From positions 372,001-436,000 of the forward strand of contig CAKTEQ010000001.1 in assembly GCA_934552825.1 (NCBI GenBank): DNA of 64,000 nt, given 5' to 3'. The notes below the pieces were generated by a model. It was not told the DNA's origin and did no database searches. It was given only the letters and a program-made list of their open reading frames with translations. How positions within the stretch are numbered: position 1 is the first letter of the stretch; every line of letters begins with the position of its first letter. Made by a program: the position numbers and the translations under genes. Origin of the DNA: an uncultured Oscillospiraceae bacterium (GTDB lineage Bacteria; Bacillota; Clostridia; Oscillospirales; Oscillospiraceae). Of this stretch, positions 33,883 to 42,607 are shown piece by piece.

Positions 33883-35886
33883 TTATTCGTCGAAATACTT
33901 GTTTATCTCGTCTGTTGCCATTTTATACGCCTCGTCGATGGTGACGCCCTTTATCTGGGCCGCCGCCGTGGCGTTATTGCCGCCGCCGCCCAGTGCCTCC
34001 ATTATCACCTGGACGTCCACCTCGCCAAGAGAACGTGCGGACATAATAACTGTGTCGCCATCCGGGTACATGACTATGCTCGCCTGAATGCCCGCGATGG
34101 TGAGCAGCTCATCCGCCGCTTGGGCCGCCGTTACACGGGGAATAGTCCTGTCCACCTTTGCAACGCTCACGCCGCCTCTTATCATCCGGGCGGAGCTGAT
34201 GACTGTATATCGCAGGACCGTACTGTCAAAGTCGTTCTGCATCATGAGCTTTATGGATGCGGGATCCGCGCCCTTACGCCTGAGGTACGCCGCCGCCTCA
34301 AAGGTGCCTGCGCTGACTCTGGTCGTAAAGTTCTTCGTGTCAAGCGCGATGCCCGCCATGAGCGCCTCAGCCTCGATTGCGCTTATCTCAGCCTGCCCGG
34401 GCAGATACTGGATGAGCTCCGTCACCAGTTCGCTTGCGGAGGAGGCAGAGGGCTCCAGGAAATTAAGCGCCGCGTTCTCTATATATGTCGCCGCACGGCG
34501 GTGATGATCGATTACGACCACATGGTTGCACGCGTCCAGCAGCTGGCGGGACTCCACCTGCTCCGGGCGGTTCGTATCCACCACCACAAGGAGCGTGCGT
34601 GTATCCGCATCGATTATCGCCTGCTGGGTGGAGATGAATGTATCGGCGTACTCCTTGTCGCCCATCACCCGGTCCAGGAGCATTTTTGAGTTGTTGCGCT
34701 CCAGATCTATAACTATCTTCGCCTTTTTGCCCCGCTGGCGCGCTATCCCGCACACACCCACGGCCGCACCCACGCTGTCCAGATCAGCCATGGAGTGCCC
34801 CATGACAAACACGTTGCTTGCGCCGCCCACAAGCTCGCTCAGGGCGCCCGCCATAACTCTGGATTTTACCTTCGTGCGCTTTTCCGTCTCCTTGCTGCGC
34901 CCGCCGTAGAACTCGAAGTTGAAGCGGTTTTTAATGACCGCCTGATCTCCGCCCCGGCTCAGGGACATCTCCGTGGCAAGAGACGCGAACTCATACGCCT
35001 CAGCGAAGGTCGCCGCGTCGTGCCCGATGCCTATGCTCACCGTCGCCGCGATGCCCGCGGAGTTCACCGTCTCCCTGACGCTGTCCAGAAGCGTGAACTT
35101 TGCCTCTGTGAGCTTTGCGAGGTCACCCTCATGGAAAACGCACACATAGCGGTCTCTGTCGTACTTGCATATGAGCGGCTTCGTATCCTGAAGCCAGAGG
35201 GTTATTTTGTCGTCTATCTCCGCCAGAAGCGCGGACGACGCGGAGCTGGTCTGGTTCTTGACCAGTTCGTCGTAATTGTCCAGGGTGATTATACCGACAA
35301 CAGGCTTTGTGGCGGTGAAGCGCTCCTTCATGTCCTGGAACTCCGTCACGTCCATCCAGTAAGTCGTGCCCACGAGCCCGCCGCCCCGGTCGCTGCCGGG
35401 CTTGAGGACGCTGCCGAACACCTGATATTTCCTGCCGCCCATCTCCACAAGGCTGGGGCACTCGCTCCTGCCCTCCAGCAGCCATCTGGAGGAGAACTCC
35501 GGCGCGAGCTCACGCACTCTGGTATCGATAAGATGCTCTCTGCCGTCGGATATCTTCAGGAATTTATCGTTCGCCCAGATCACCTCGTCATTATCCAGCC
35601 GGATAATGAGCGTAGGCATCGGGAAATTTGACATGGTGCTCTCCCCGGCGGCATCCACATTGCTGGTTATTGTGTGGAGCTGGTCGAGAATATGCTTTTT
35701 GCGCTTCACGGCGGTGCTGAGGAACACGATGAACAGCGCCACCACAACAACGCCCTCCGCCGCGGCGACACGGTAGTCAAAAATCGCCGTTACAGCCGCG
35801 AACACGACCATCAGGACAAAATATACCCGCATCGTGGGTTCAAAGGCTTTGACCTTTACCTTCTTTTTATCTGTTGAGCTTTTCAT
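33883..35886 (-). CDS. gdpP: Cyclic-di-AMP phosphodiesterase GdpP
   Basis: 667 aa. Two N-terminal membrane helices, a PAS-like region (PTLIIRLDNDEVIWAN), a degenerate GGDEF domain (SLSRGGDQAVIK), then DHH/DHHA1 domains: GHSMADLDSVG, VVVDTNRP, VIDHHRR and a glycine-rich GGGGNNA near the end. It hydrolyses c-di-AMP, controlling potassium and osmotic balance and wall stress. GGAGG precedes the ATG. First gene of the gdpP-rplI-dnaB-tilS run. Confidence 0.95.
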   Translation of the reverse strand: MKSSTDKKKVKVKAFEPTMRVYFVLMVVFAAVTAIFDYRVAAAEGVVVVALFIVFLSTAVKRKKHILDQLHTITSNVDAAGESTMSNFPMPTLIIRLDNDEVIWANDKFLKISDGREHLIDTRVRELAPEFSSRWLLEGRSECPSLVEMGGRKYQVFGSVLKPGSDRGGGLVGTTYWMDVTEFQDMKERFTATKPVVGIITLDNYDELVKNQTSSASSALLAEIDDKITLWLQDTKPLICKYDRDRYVCVFHEGDLAKLTEAKFTLLDSVRETVNSAGIAATVSIGIGHDAATFAEAYEFASLATEMSLSRGGDQAVIKNRFNFEFYGGRSKETEKRTKVKSRVMAGALSELVGGASNVFVMGHSMADLDSVGAAVGVCGIARQRGKKAKIVIDLERNNSKMLLDRVMGDKEYADTFISTQQAIIDADTRTLLVVVDTNRPEQVESRQLLDACNHVVVIDHHRRAATYIENAALNFLEPSASSASELVTELIQYLPGQAEISAIEAEALMAGIALDTKNFTTRVSAGTFEAAAYLRRKGADPASIKLMMQNDFDSTVLRYTVISSARMIRGGVSVAKVDRTIPRVTAAQAADELLTIAGIQASIVMYPDGDTVIMSARSLGEVDVQVIMEALGGGGNNATAAAQIKGVTIDEAYKMATDEINKYFDE

Positions 35887-35950
35887 AAAACCCCTCCGCC
35901 GGCGCCGTAAAATTTGCGCTACGTCCCCAAGTTATATTTTGAGTCATATT

Positions 35951-35979
35951 ATTATAGCAAATCGTCCTGCGCATTACAA
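35951..35979 (-). promoter_or_regulatory. Promoter of gdpP-rplI-dnaB operon
   Basis: Minus-strand TTGTAA (35974-35979), 17 bases, extended TGC-TATAAT (TATAAT at 35951-35956). Confidence 0.7.
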
Positions 35980-36072
35980 TACAAAAAGCGTCTCCGCCGG
36001 CACAGGCTTAAAATATTTTTTATTTTTCCGGCAAATAATAGTCCCATAAACTCGCGAAAGGAGCCCTTTTTT

Positions 36073-38190
36073 ATGAAGGCTATTATACTTGCCGGCGGCG
36101 AGGGCACTCGTCTCAAGCCCATAACGGATAAGATTCCGAAGCCGATGGTGCCGTTCTTCGGCGGCGTGCTCATGGATCACACCATCGCCCATCTGCGCGC
36201 CAACGGCGTGACGGATATCTGCGCGGCGCTGGGGCATCTGCCCGACAGCATACGCCGGCGCTACGGGAAGGAACTGACATACAGCATAGAGCCGCGCCCG
36301 CTCGGCACCGCCGGGAGCGTTGCAGCCGCGCCGGAGGAGTTCCTCCGGGACAGCCTCGTCGTGATATCCGGAGACGCCGTGTGCGACTTTGATATTTCCC
36401 CCGCGATACAGTGCCACCGTGGCTATGACGCAGCCGTGACCATCCTGACCTGCCGTCACCGTGACCCCCGCCCCTTTGGTCTTGTGCTCACGGACGGCAC
36501 TCCCCGGGTTATACAATTCTCGGAGAAGCCGGAGTGGTCCCAGGTATTTACGGATATGGTGAACACAGGCATATATATAATCTCCCCCAGAGCCATGGAA
36601 TACGTGCCAAAGGGCGAAAAATTCGATTTTTCCAGAGATCTGTTCCCCCTTCTGCTGGAAAAAGGCGAGACGATATGCGCCTTCGAGTGCAGCGGCTATT
36701 GGCGTGACGTGGGAACGCCCGAGGACTATCTCGCCTGCTGCCGCGACGTGCTTGAAGGCAGAGTGCGCCTGCCGCTGCTCAAAGGCGTTGGCTTCGAGCC
36801 GGAAATTCCCGGCGCGCGTATTATCCCCCCCTGCTTCATAAGCCGGGACTGTATCATAGGAGAAGGCTCCGTCATCGGGCCCCACGCGGTGCTGCAGGGC
36901 GGCGTGACGCTCGGTGAGAACTCCCGCGTTTTCGGAAGCGTTCTTACAGGAATTACGTCAGGCGCCGGCTTCACGGCGGAGGGGTGCATAGTCTCCCGGG
37001 GCACCTCATTCGGTGTCGGCTGCTGCGTCCAGCCCGGCGCCGTTGTGGGCGAGGACTGTGAGTTCTCCCCCGGCACCGTTGTGGACGGCGGACGCCATTC
37101 GGGCGGAGAACACAGCCGGAACAGCTTCACCGTCCGGCAGGCGCTGGAGGCCGGCATGGCCCTGGGCAGCGGACACAGCCGGGTCGTCATCTGCCATACC
37201 GGAGGCGAACGCTGCCCCGTGCACGGGACTATGGCGGCGGGCGGCGCCATGAGCACAGGGTGCTCAGTCACTATCGCCCAGTGCAGCCACACCTGCGCCG
37301 CGAGATATATGGTCCGCCGGCTCGGCGGTGAAGCCGCGCTCTTCATCGAGGAACTCGGCGAGGATATCCGCGCGGCAGCCATGGACGGCAGCGGAATGCC
37401 CATTCATCTCAAAGGCGGCGCCTCATCATACGGCGGCAGCTTCGGCACTCTGGACAAGGTCTCCGGAGGAGACGATATCTATTCCGCTCTCGGCGACTGC
37501 CGGCATTTCCCTGGTCTGAAGGTGCACTTCGGCGGCACGGGCGGCGCCGCCGAGGCTGCCCGGCGTATGGCGCGCACCTGCGGCGGTATCCTGTCCGACA
37601 AAGAGGAGGGCGTCCCCTGCTTCTTCATCGGAGACCGGGGGGAGATCGCCCAGATACGGGATGAAACCGGCGGGGAATACGCCGCCTCCTCAATATGGGC
37701 GATCCTCCTTACGGCACTGCTGCGCTCAGGATACCGGACCCTCGCCATACCGGAGAACGTAAGCTCCCAGGTGCAGGACTATATACGCGGTCTCGGCGCG
37801 GCGCTGCTGATTTTGAACAGGGACCGGGGCGCTGAGGAGGCTTTCCTCAGCATCCGGGAGCTGAACGACGGTATCCTCGCGGCGATCTTCCTCTGCGAGT
37901 ATATGGCGCGTGAAAAGATCACGATGACGGACCTGGCCCGGGATGTGCCCGGCAGCGGGACCGCTCAGGCGAACGTATCCGTCCCCGAGGGCAGGAGCCG
38001 CGCCATGGGGCGGCTCTCCGCCATGCCGCATTTTCCTTCCCGCCGGGGCATATTCTTCCGGGACGAGCGGGGCGAGGTGCGCATCGTGCCCCGGAGCGAC
38101 GCGGAGCAGCTGCGGATTTTCGTCAGCGCCCACAGCACGGAGGCAGCACAGGAGCTGTGCGACTTTTACAGAAATATTATAGAAAAATAA
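36073..38190 (+). CDS. NDP-sugar pyrophosphorylase-like protein fused to a degenerate phosphomannomutase-like domain
   Basis: 705 aa from ATG 36073 (AAAGGAG 9 bases upstream). Residues 1-235 are a nucleotidyltransferase (LAGGEGTRLKPITDKIPKPM, VISGDAVCDF, YWRDVGTPEDY). About 255-370 is a left-handed beta-helix of hexapeptides. About 380-700 has the layout of phosphomannomutase, but the phosphoserine loop (normally TxSHNP) reads LFIEELGED near 423, and the metal loop (normally DGDxDR) reads FIGDRGE at 518-524. The N-terminal part could make an NDP-sugar; the C-terminal part is probably not a working mutase. It stands alone with a terminator. Confidence 0.88.
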   Translation: MKAIILAGGEGTRLKPITDKIPKPMVPFFGGVLMDHTIAHLRANGVTDICAALGHLPDSIRRRYGKELTYSIEPRPLGTAGSVAAAPEEFLRDSLVVISGDAVCDFDISPAIQCHRGYDAAVTILTCRHRDPRPFGLVLTDGTPRVIQFSEKPEWSQVFTDMVNTGIYIISPRAMEYVPKGEKFDFSRDLFPLLLEKGETICAFECSGYWRDVGTPEDYLACCRDVLEGRVRLPLLKGVGFEPEIPGARIIPPCFISRDCIIGEGSVIGPHAVLQGGVTLGENSRVFGSVLTGITSGAGFTAEGCIVSRGTSFGVGCCVQPGAVVGEDCEFSPGTVVDGGRHSGGEHSRNSFTVRQALEAGMALGSGHSRVVICHTGGERCPVHGTMAAGGAMSTGCSVTIAQCSHTCAARYMVRRLGGEAALFIEELGEDIRAAAMDGSGMPIHLKGGASSYGGSFGTLDKVSGGDDIYSALGDCRHFPGLKVHFGGTGGAAEAARRMARTCGGILSDKEEGVPCFFIGDRGEIAQIRDETGGEYAASSIWAILLTALLRSGYRTLAIPENVSSQVQDYIRGLGAALLILNRDRGAEEAFLSIRELNDGILAAIFLCEYMAREKITMTDLARDVPGSGTAQANVSVPEGRSRAMGRLSAMPHFPSRRGIFFRDERGEVRIVPRSDAEQLRIFVSAHSTEAAQELCDFYRNIIEK

Positions 38191-38193
38191 GCA

Positions 38194-38229
38194 AACGTCT
38201 CCCCGAACCCTGAAGCTCGGGGAGACGTT
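38194..38229. terminator. Bidirectional terminator
   Basis: A 13-bp stem AACGTCTCCCCGA (38194-38206) pairing with 38217-38229, between convergent genes (the fusion gene and mnmA). T tracts are short. Confidence 0.7.
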
Positions 38230-38232
38230 AAT

Positions 38233-39243
38233 TCAAACTATTACGCCGGCGGCGAGGACTATGTCCCCGTCGTACATAACGGCGCTCTGCCCCGCCGTCG
38301 GGGCGCGCACCGGCGTTTCAAAAACGAGCCTTGCTCCGCCGCTTATGGGCGTCAGTTCCGCGGGTGTCTCCGTCTTGGAGTGGCGCACACGGACGGTGCA
38401 TTTCACCGGTCCGCAGGGGCGCTCTATGCTTACCCAGTTCACCTCAGGCAGCGTCAGCTCCCTTAGGAAGATGTCGTCCCCTTCGCTGAGCGTCACCTGG
38501 TTTTTCTCCGGGTCTATGCGGCTTACGAACATACGTCTGCCCAGAGCTATTCCGAGCCCCCGGCGCTGCCCCACTGTATAGCGGTGGATGCCCCGGTGTC
38601 TTCCGAGGACGTTCCCGGCGGGGTCAACAAAGTCCCCTGCGGGCAGACCTCCCACCCGTTCCTCAATAAACCTGCCATAGTCTCCGTCCGGTATGAAGCA
38701 TATCTCCATACTGTCAGGCTTGTCCGCCACGGAGAGACCTATCTCCCGGGCGGCGGCGCGGATCTCCGCCTTGTTCATATTTCCGAGGGGAAATTTTATC
38801 CGCAGAAGCTGCTCCTGGGTAAGAGACGAGAGCATATAGCTCTGGTCGTTCTCGTGCCGCCCCCGGAGGAGACGCGCCCTGCCGTCAACGATCTCTGTGC
38901 GGGCATAGTGCCCCGTCGCCGCGTACTTCGCGCCTATCTCATCCGCTACCCCGAAGAGTGTGGGAAACTTGACCGACGGGTTGCACATTATGCAGGGATT
39001 CGGCGTCTCCCCACGGAGATATGCCTGTGTGAAGGGCTCCTTTACGAATTTTTCAAGGCTCTCCCGCACGTCAACTCTTCTGAAGCCGATGCCCAGCGTC
39101 CGGGCGACGCTCTCCGCGTCCTTTCCGTCGTCGCAGCCGGTGACAAGGAACACGCCCGTAACGTCCCACCCCGCCGTTTTCAGCAGGTGCGCCGCCACGG
39201 AGCTGTCCACCCCGCCGCTGAGCCCAAGAACGATTTTTTCCAT
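38233..39243 (-). CDS. mnmA: tRNA 2-thiouridylase MnmA
   Basis: 336 aa. PP-loop GLSGGVDSSV at the N-terminus, catalytic Cys in NPCIMCN and the second active Cys in MEICFIPDGDY, plus GQRRGLGIA. It thiolates U34 of Lys, Glu and Gln tRNAs at the 2-position. It starts 4 bases after mnmG, so both modifications of the same wobble base are coexpressed. Confidence 0.96.
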   Translation of the reverse strand: MEKIVLGLSGGVDSSVAAHLLKTAGWDVTGVFLVTGCDDGKDAESVARTLGIGFRRVDVRESLEKFVKEPFTQAYLRGETPNPCIMCNPSVKFPTLFGVADEIGAKYAATGHYARTEIVDGRARLLRGRHENDQSYMLSSLTQEQLLRIKFPLGNMNKAEIRAAAREIGLSVADKPDSMEICFIPDGDYGRFIEERVGGLPAGDFVDPAGNVLGRHRGIHRYTVGQRRGLGIALGRRMFVSRIDPEKNQVTLSEGDDIFLRELTLPEVNWVSIERPCGPVKCTVRVRHSKTETPAELTPISGGARLVFETPVRAPTAGQSAVMYDGDIVLAAGVIV

Positions 39244-39247
39244 AGCC

Positions 39248-41107
39248 TTACCCCAAGTATATCATCAGCGCCGTCATGTCCGCCGGGGAGACTCCGGAGA
39301 TCCTTGATGCCTGTCCCATATTGAGGGGACGCACAGCGCTGAGCTTCTGCCGCGCCTCAAGACGCAGCCCTTCTATCCTGTTATAGTCGATGTCCTCCGG
39401 GAGCAGCCGCGTCTCCATGCGGCGCATCTGCTCCACATGGCGCATGGCTCTGTCGATATATCCCTCATATTTTATGGATATCTCCACCTGCTCTGTCACC
39501 TCCCGGCTGAGCGCTGGACGCGCAGGGTCGAAGGGTGCGAGGATATCATAATTGAGCTGGGGCCGCTTTATAAGCTCGCTGAGGCGGATGCCCGTTGTGA
39601 CGCTTTTTGTGCCCCGGGACTCCATAAGGCGGGTCAGCTCCTCCCCCGCATGGACCGTGATGCCGCGCACTCTGTCTATCTCCCGCTCCACAGCGGCATA
39701 CTTCTCCAGCATTTTCTCGTACCGCTCCCGGCTCACAAGCCCCACCCCGTATCCCACGGGCATGAGCCGCCGGTCCGCATTATCCTGCCTGTGGAGCAGG
39801 CGGTACTCGCTGCGGGAAGTCATCATTCTGTAGGGCTCATTCGTCCCCTTCGTGACGAGATCGTCTATCAGCGCGCCTATATAGCCCATGTCCCTTGTTA
39901 TCACCATGGCCTTTTCTCCCTTAAGGCGCATGGCAGCGTTGATACCCGCCACAAGTCCCTGAGCCGCCGCCTCCTCATAGCCGGAGGTGCCGTTGAACTG
40001 ACCGGCGCCATATAGATTCTTGACTTTTTTCACTTCCAGTGTCGGCCTCAGCTCCAGAGGATTTATGCAGTCGTACTCGATGGCGTATGCCGAGCGCATC
40101 ATCTCCGCATTTTCAAGTCCCGGTATCGTATGGAGCATCTCCAGCTGCACGTCCTCCGGCATAGAAGATGAGAAGCCCTGGATATAGACCTCCTCCGTGT
40201 CAAGGCCCATCGGCTCGATAAATAGCTGGTGGCGGGGCTTATCCGCAAAGCGCACCACCTTGTCCTCGATGGAGGGGCAGTATCTCGGCCCGATACCCTC
40301 TATTACTCCGGAATAAAGCGGAGAGCGGTCCAGATTTTTTCTTATAACGGCGTGGGTCGCCTCATTCGTATAGGTGAGGTAGCACACAGCTCTGTTCTCC
40401 GGAGGGATCTCCGTACTGAAGGAGAAGGGCACGACCACATCGTCCCCCCGCTGGAGCTCCATTTTTGAGTAATCTATACTCCGGGCGTTAACTCTCGGGG
40501 GCGTCCCCGTCTTGAAGCGCCGCAGGTCGAGCCCCATGGCGAGCAGGCTCCCCGTAAGCCCCTCCGCCGCGAACATTCCGTCAGGTCCGCCGGAGCGCAC
40601 AACATCCCCCACGATGGTGCGTCCCGAGAGATATGTCCCGGAGCATATGACGGCAGCTTTCACCTTATATATCCCGCCGGTGGCGGTACGCACAAAGCTC
40701 ACAGCGCCGTTTTCCGTGCCTATCTCCGTTATCTCTCCCTGCTTGAGGGTGAGGTTTTCCTGCAGCTCAAGAGTGTGCTTCATCACCTTCTGATATTCTC
40801 TGCGGTCCGCCTGAGCTCGGAGAGAGTGGACTGCGGGACCCTTGCCCCGGTTGAGCATTCTGTACTGAATGCAGGCTCTGTCCGCGGCGCGGCCCATCTC
40901 GCCCCCCAGGGCGTCCAGTTCCCGGACAAGGTGGCCCTTCCCCGTGCCTCCTATGGCGGGGTTGCAGGGCATATTGCCCACCGCGTCCAGGTTTATGGTG
41001 AAGCACACCGTTTTCATTCCCAGGCGGGCGGCTGCCAGCGCCGCCTCGATGCCCGCGTGGCCCGCGCCTATGACGGCTATATCGAATTCTCCCGCATTAT
41101 AGTTCAT
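39248..41107 (-). CDS. mnmG: tRNA uridine-5-carboxymethylaminomethyl modification enzyme MnmG
   Basis: 619 aa. FAD-binding motif VIGAGHAGIEAALAAARLG, then GMKTVCFTINLDAVGNMPCN and GGTGKGHLVRELDALGG characteristic of GidA/MnmG, and CSGTYLSG. It partners MnmE (11067-12440). GGGGATGAG precedes the ATG. It lies 72 bases after a marR gene in the same direction. Confidence 0.97.
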   Translation of the reverse strand: MNYNAGEFDIAVIGAGHAGIEAALAAARLGMKTVCFTINLDAVGNMPCNPAIGGTGKGHLVRELDALGGEMGRAADRACIQYRMLNRGKGPAVHSLRAQADRREYQKVMKHTLELQENLTLKQGEITEIGTENGAVSFVRTATGGIYKVKAAVICSGTYLSGRTIVGDVVRSGGPDGMFAAEGLTGSLLAMGLDLRRFKTGTPPRVNARSIDYSKMELQRGDDVVVPFSFSTEIPPENRAVCYLTYTNEATHAVIRKNLDRSPLYSGVIEGIGPRYCPSIEDKVVRFADKPRHQLFIEPMGLDTEEVYIQGFSSSMPEDVQLEMLHTIPGLENAEMMRSAYAIEYDCINPLELRPTLEVKKVKNLYGAGQFNGTSGYEEAAAQGLVAGINAAMRLKGEKAMVITRDMGYIGALIDDLVTKGTNEPYRMMTSRSEYRLLHRQDNADRRLMPVGYGVGLVSRERYEKMLEKYAAVEREIDRVRGITVHAGEELTRLMESRGTKSVTTGIRLSELIKRPQLNYDILAPFDPARPALSREVTEQVEISIKYEGYIDRAMRHVEQMRRMETRLLPEDIDYNRIEGLRLEARQKLSAVRPLNMGQASRISGVSPADMTALMIYLG

Positions 41108-41179
41108 GATCTCATCCCCTACGTAATTACGCCCCCCGTCGCTGCGACGGGAGGCGTCGGTTTCAAGTCGGACAATATG

Positions 41180-41635
41180 TTATATTTCCCTGTCGTCTAC
41201 CTTGGAGATAACATCCAGAAGGACATTTGCCGCGTTTGTGATGTTGTTCTTTTCCTCTTCGGTGAGGCTGTCCACCATAGTAGCGAAAGTGTCCACAGCG
41301 TATCTGATGTAGTCATCCAGCAGCTTCTCCCCCTCGGGAGTGATGCGGATATACACCGTGCGGCGGTTGTTCTCCAGCTGGAATCGCTCCAGTATCCCCC
41401 GGCGTACCAATGTGTCTATAAATCTCGTGAGGTGCTGCTTTGACATATGCAGGCGCACGGATATCTGATGCATCGCCAGAGGCCCGCAGTCTCTCAGCAA
41501 AAACAGCGCCTGGATCTGAAGATGGGTGAGTGTCTCATCCGCGAAGTAACGTATATTCCGGCTGAATTTACCCTGATAAATGGGCTCCAGGCGTATCATC
41601 GCCTCTGCCGCCTTGATGCTGCTTTTTGTTGCCAT
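41180..41635 (-). CDS. MarR-family transcriptional regulator
   Basis: 151 aa. Winged HTH: TLTHLQIQALFLLRDCGPLA, MHQISVRLHMSKQHLTRFID, then the wing ERFQLENNRRTVYIRITPEG. Dimeric repressors of this family sense small phenolics or oxidants. It lies just upstream of mnmG-mnmA and might be cotranscribed. A GC-rich hairpin (about 41131-41157) without a T run lies between them. Confidence 0.92.
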   Translation of the reverse strand: MATKSSIKAAEAMIRLEPIYQGKFSRNIRYFADETLTHLQIQALFLLRDCGPLAMHQISVRLHMSKQHLTRFIDTLVRRGILERFQLENNRRTVYIRITPEGEKLLDDYIRYAVDTFATMVDSLTEEEKNNITNAANVLLDVISKVDDREI

Positions 41636-41654
41636 AATTATATCCTCTCATTCC

Positions 41655-41670
41655 CCGCCCCACGGGGCGG
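41655..41670. promoter_or_regulatory. Inverted repeat ahead of marR
   Basis: CCGCCCC - AC - GGGGCGG, perfect 7-bp arms, just upstream of the marR ribosome site (AGAGGA). It could be an operator or an RNA hairpin. Confidence 0.35.
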
Positions 41671-41818
41671 AATGCGCGAAAATTTTAACTGTAAATTATG
41701 CTTTATGATAACACGCCGCTCAAGTTTCGCGCAAGAGAATATTTCCCCGTGAAGTAAATTCCGTGTTTCTCCCCTGTTTTCTCCGCCGCGGTCGTCTAAA
41801 TCTGTGCAATATATACAT

Positions 41819-41850
41819 AAAGTCCCCGGAACGGAACGTCCGGAGACTTT
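41819..41850 (-). terminator. Terminator of the miaB-mutS-mutL-phosphatase operon
   Basis: A 12-bp stem (41819-41830 with 41839-41850, one wobble), AAAGTCTCCGGA on the minus strand. The tail is weak. Confidence 0.7.
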
Positions 41851-41862
41851 ATGTCACTCAAC

Positions 41863-42594
41863 TCACTCAACAAATTTTGCCCTGATCTTCTCTATGGTCT
41901 CATCGCTGACTCCGCAGGTTCGGATATAGTCAGTCACGCTGCCGTATTTCCCCTCGAGATAGTCGATGGTGTCGCCCATGGCGTCCGGAGGCGTAAGCCG
42001 GAATTTCGGTTCGAGGGGGCCTCCGAAGTCGATAGTATCATACACATCCCTCATATAGATCATGGACACGCAGTAATCCGCGACGATATCCTCCTTGTCC
42101 ACCCCCGCTATGCTCAGAAGGAGCATCGTGCAAAGCCCCGTGCGATCCTTGCCCGTGGTGCAGTTATAGAGGCACGCCCCCTCCGCCCGGGCGGCTGTCT
42201 CTATTATTTTCTTCGTCCAGTCCTTGAAATTATCCAGCATATCGCAGTAAACAGTCTGCCAGTCCTGGAATACGAATTCCTTTTTCTCCTTTTTTGTCTG
42301 CGCCTGGGGTGCCACCTGCCCGCTGCCGAACATGGGCAGGATGTGGTAATCCACGAAATCCAGGCAGCTCATGTAGTTCTTTATTCTCTGCAGCTCGCCG
42401 CTGCTGCGGAAATCCATGCAGTCGGTCACGCCGTAGTTCCTGAAAAACTCTATATCTTCCGCCGGCAGGTCGCGGGGTATCTCGCAGCGCAGGAACACTC
42501 CGTATTTTGTGACCGCGCCGTCCTTTGTGGGAAATCCGCCCAATTCCCTGCAATTTTTCAGGCTTTTAAGCGGTAATCTGCGGTAATTTGTCAT
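41863..42594 (-). CDS. Tyrosine-protein phosphatase family protein
   Basis: 243 aa. N-terminal NCRELGGFPTKDG is the usual opening of the IphP/Y_phosphatase3 family, followed by DFRSSGELQR and the P-loop NCTTGKDRTG with catalytic Cys and Arg (the preceding His of HCxxGKDRTG is Asn). These single-domain enzymes dephosphorylate phosphotyrosine, phosphoserine or phosphoinositides. It lies 13 bases after mutL, last in the miaB-mutS-mutL run. No functional tie to repair is known to me. Confidence 0.9.
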   Translation of the reverse strand: MTNYRRLPLKSLKNCRELGGFPTKDGAVTKYGVFLRCEIPRDLPAEDIEFFRNYGVTDCMDFRSSGELQRIKNYMSCLDFVDYHILPMFGSGQVAPQAQTKKEKKEFVFQDWQTVYCDMLDNFKDWTKKIIETAARAEGACLYNCTTGKDRTGLCTMLLLSIAGVDKEDIVADYCVSMIYMRDVYDTIDFGGPLEPKFRLTPPDAMGDTIDYLEGKYGSVTDYIRTCGVSDETIEKIRAKFVE

Positions 42595-42607
42595 TTTTTC
42601 CCCTTTC

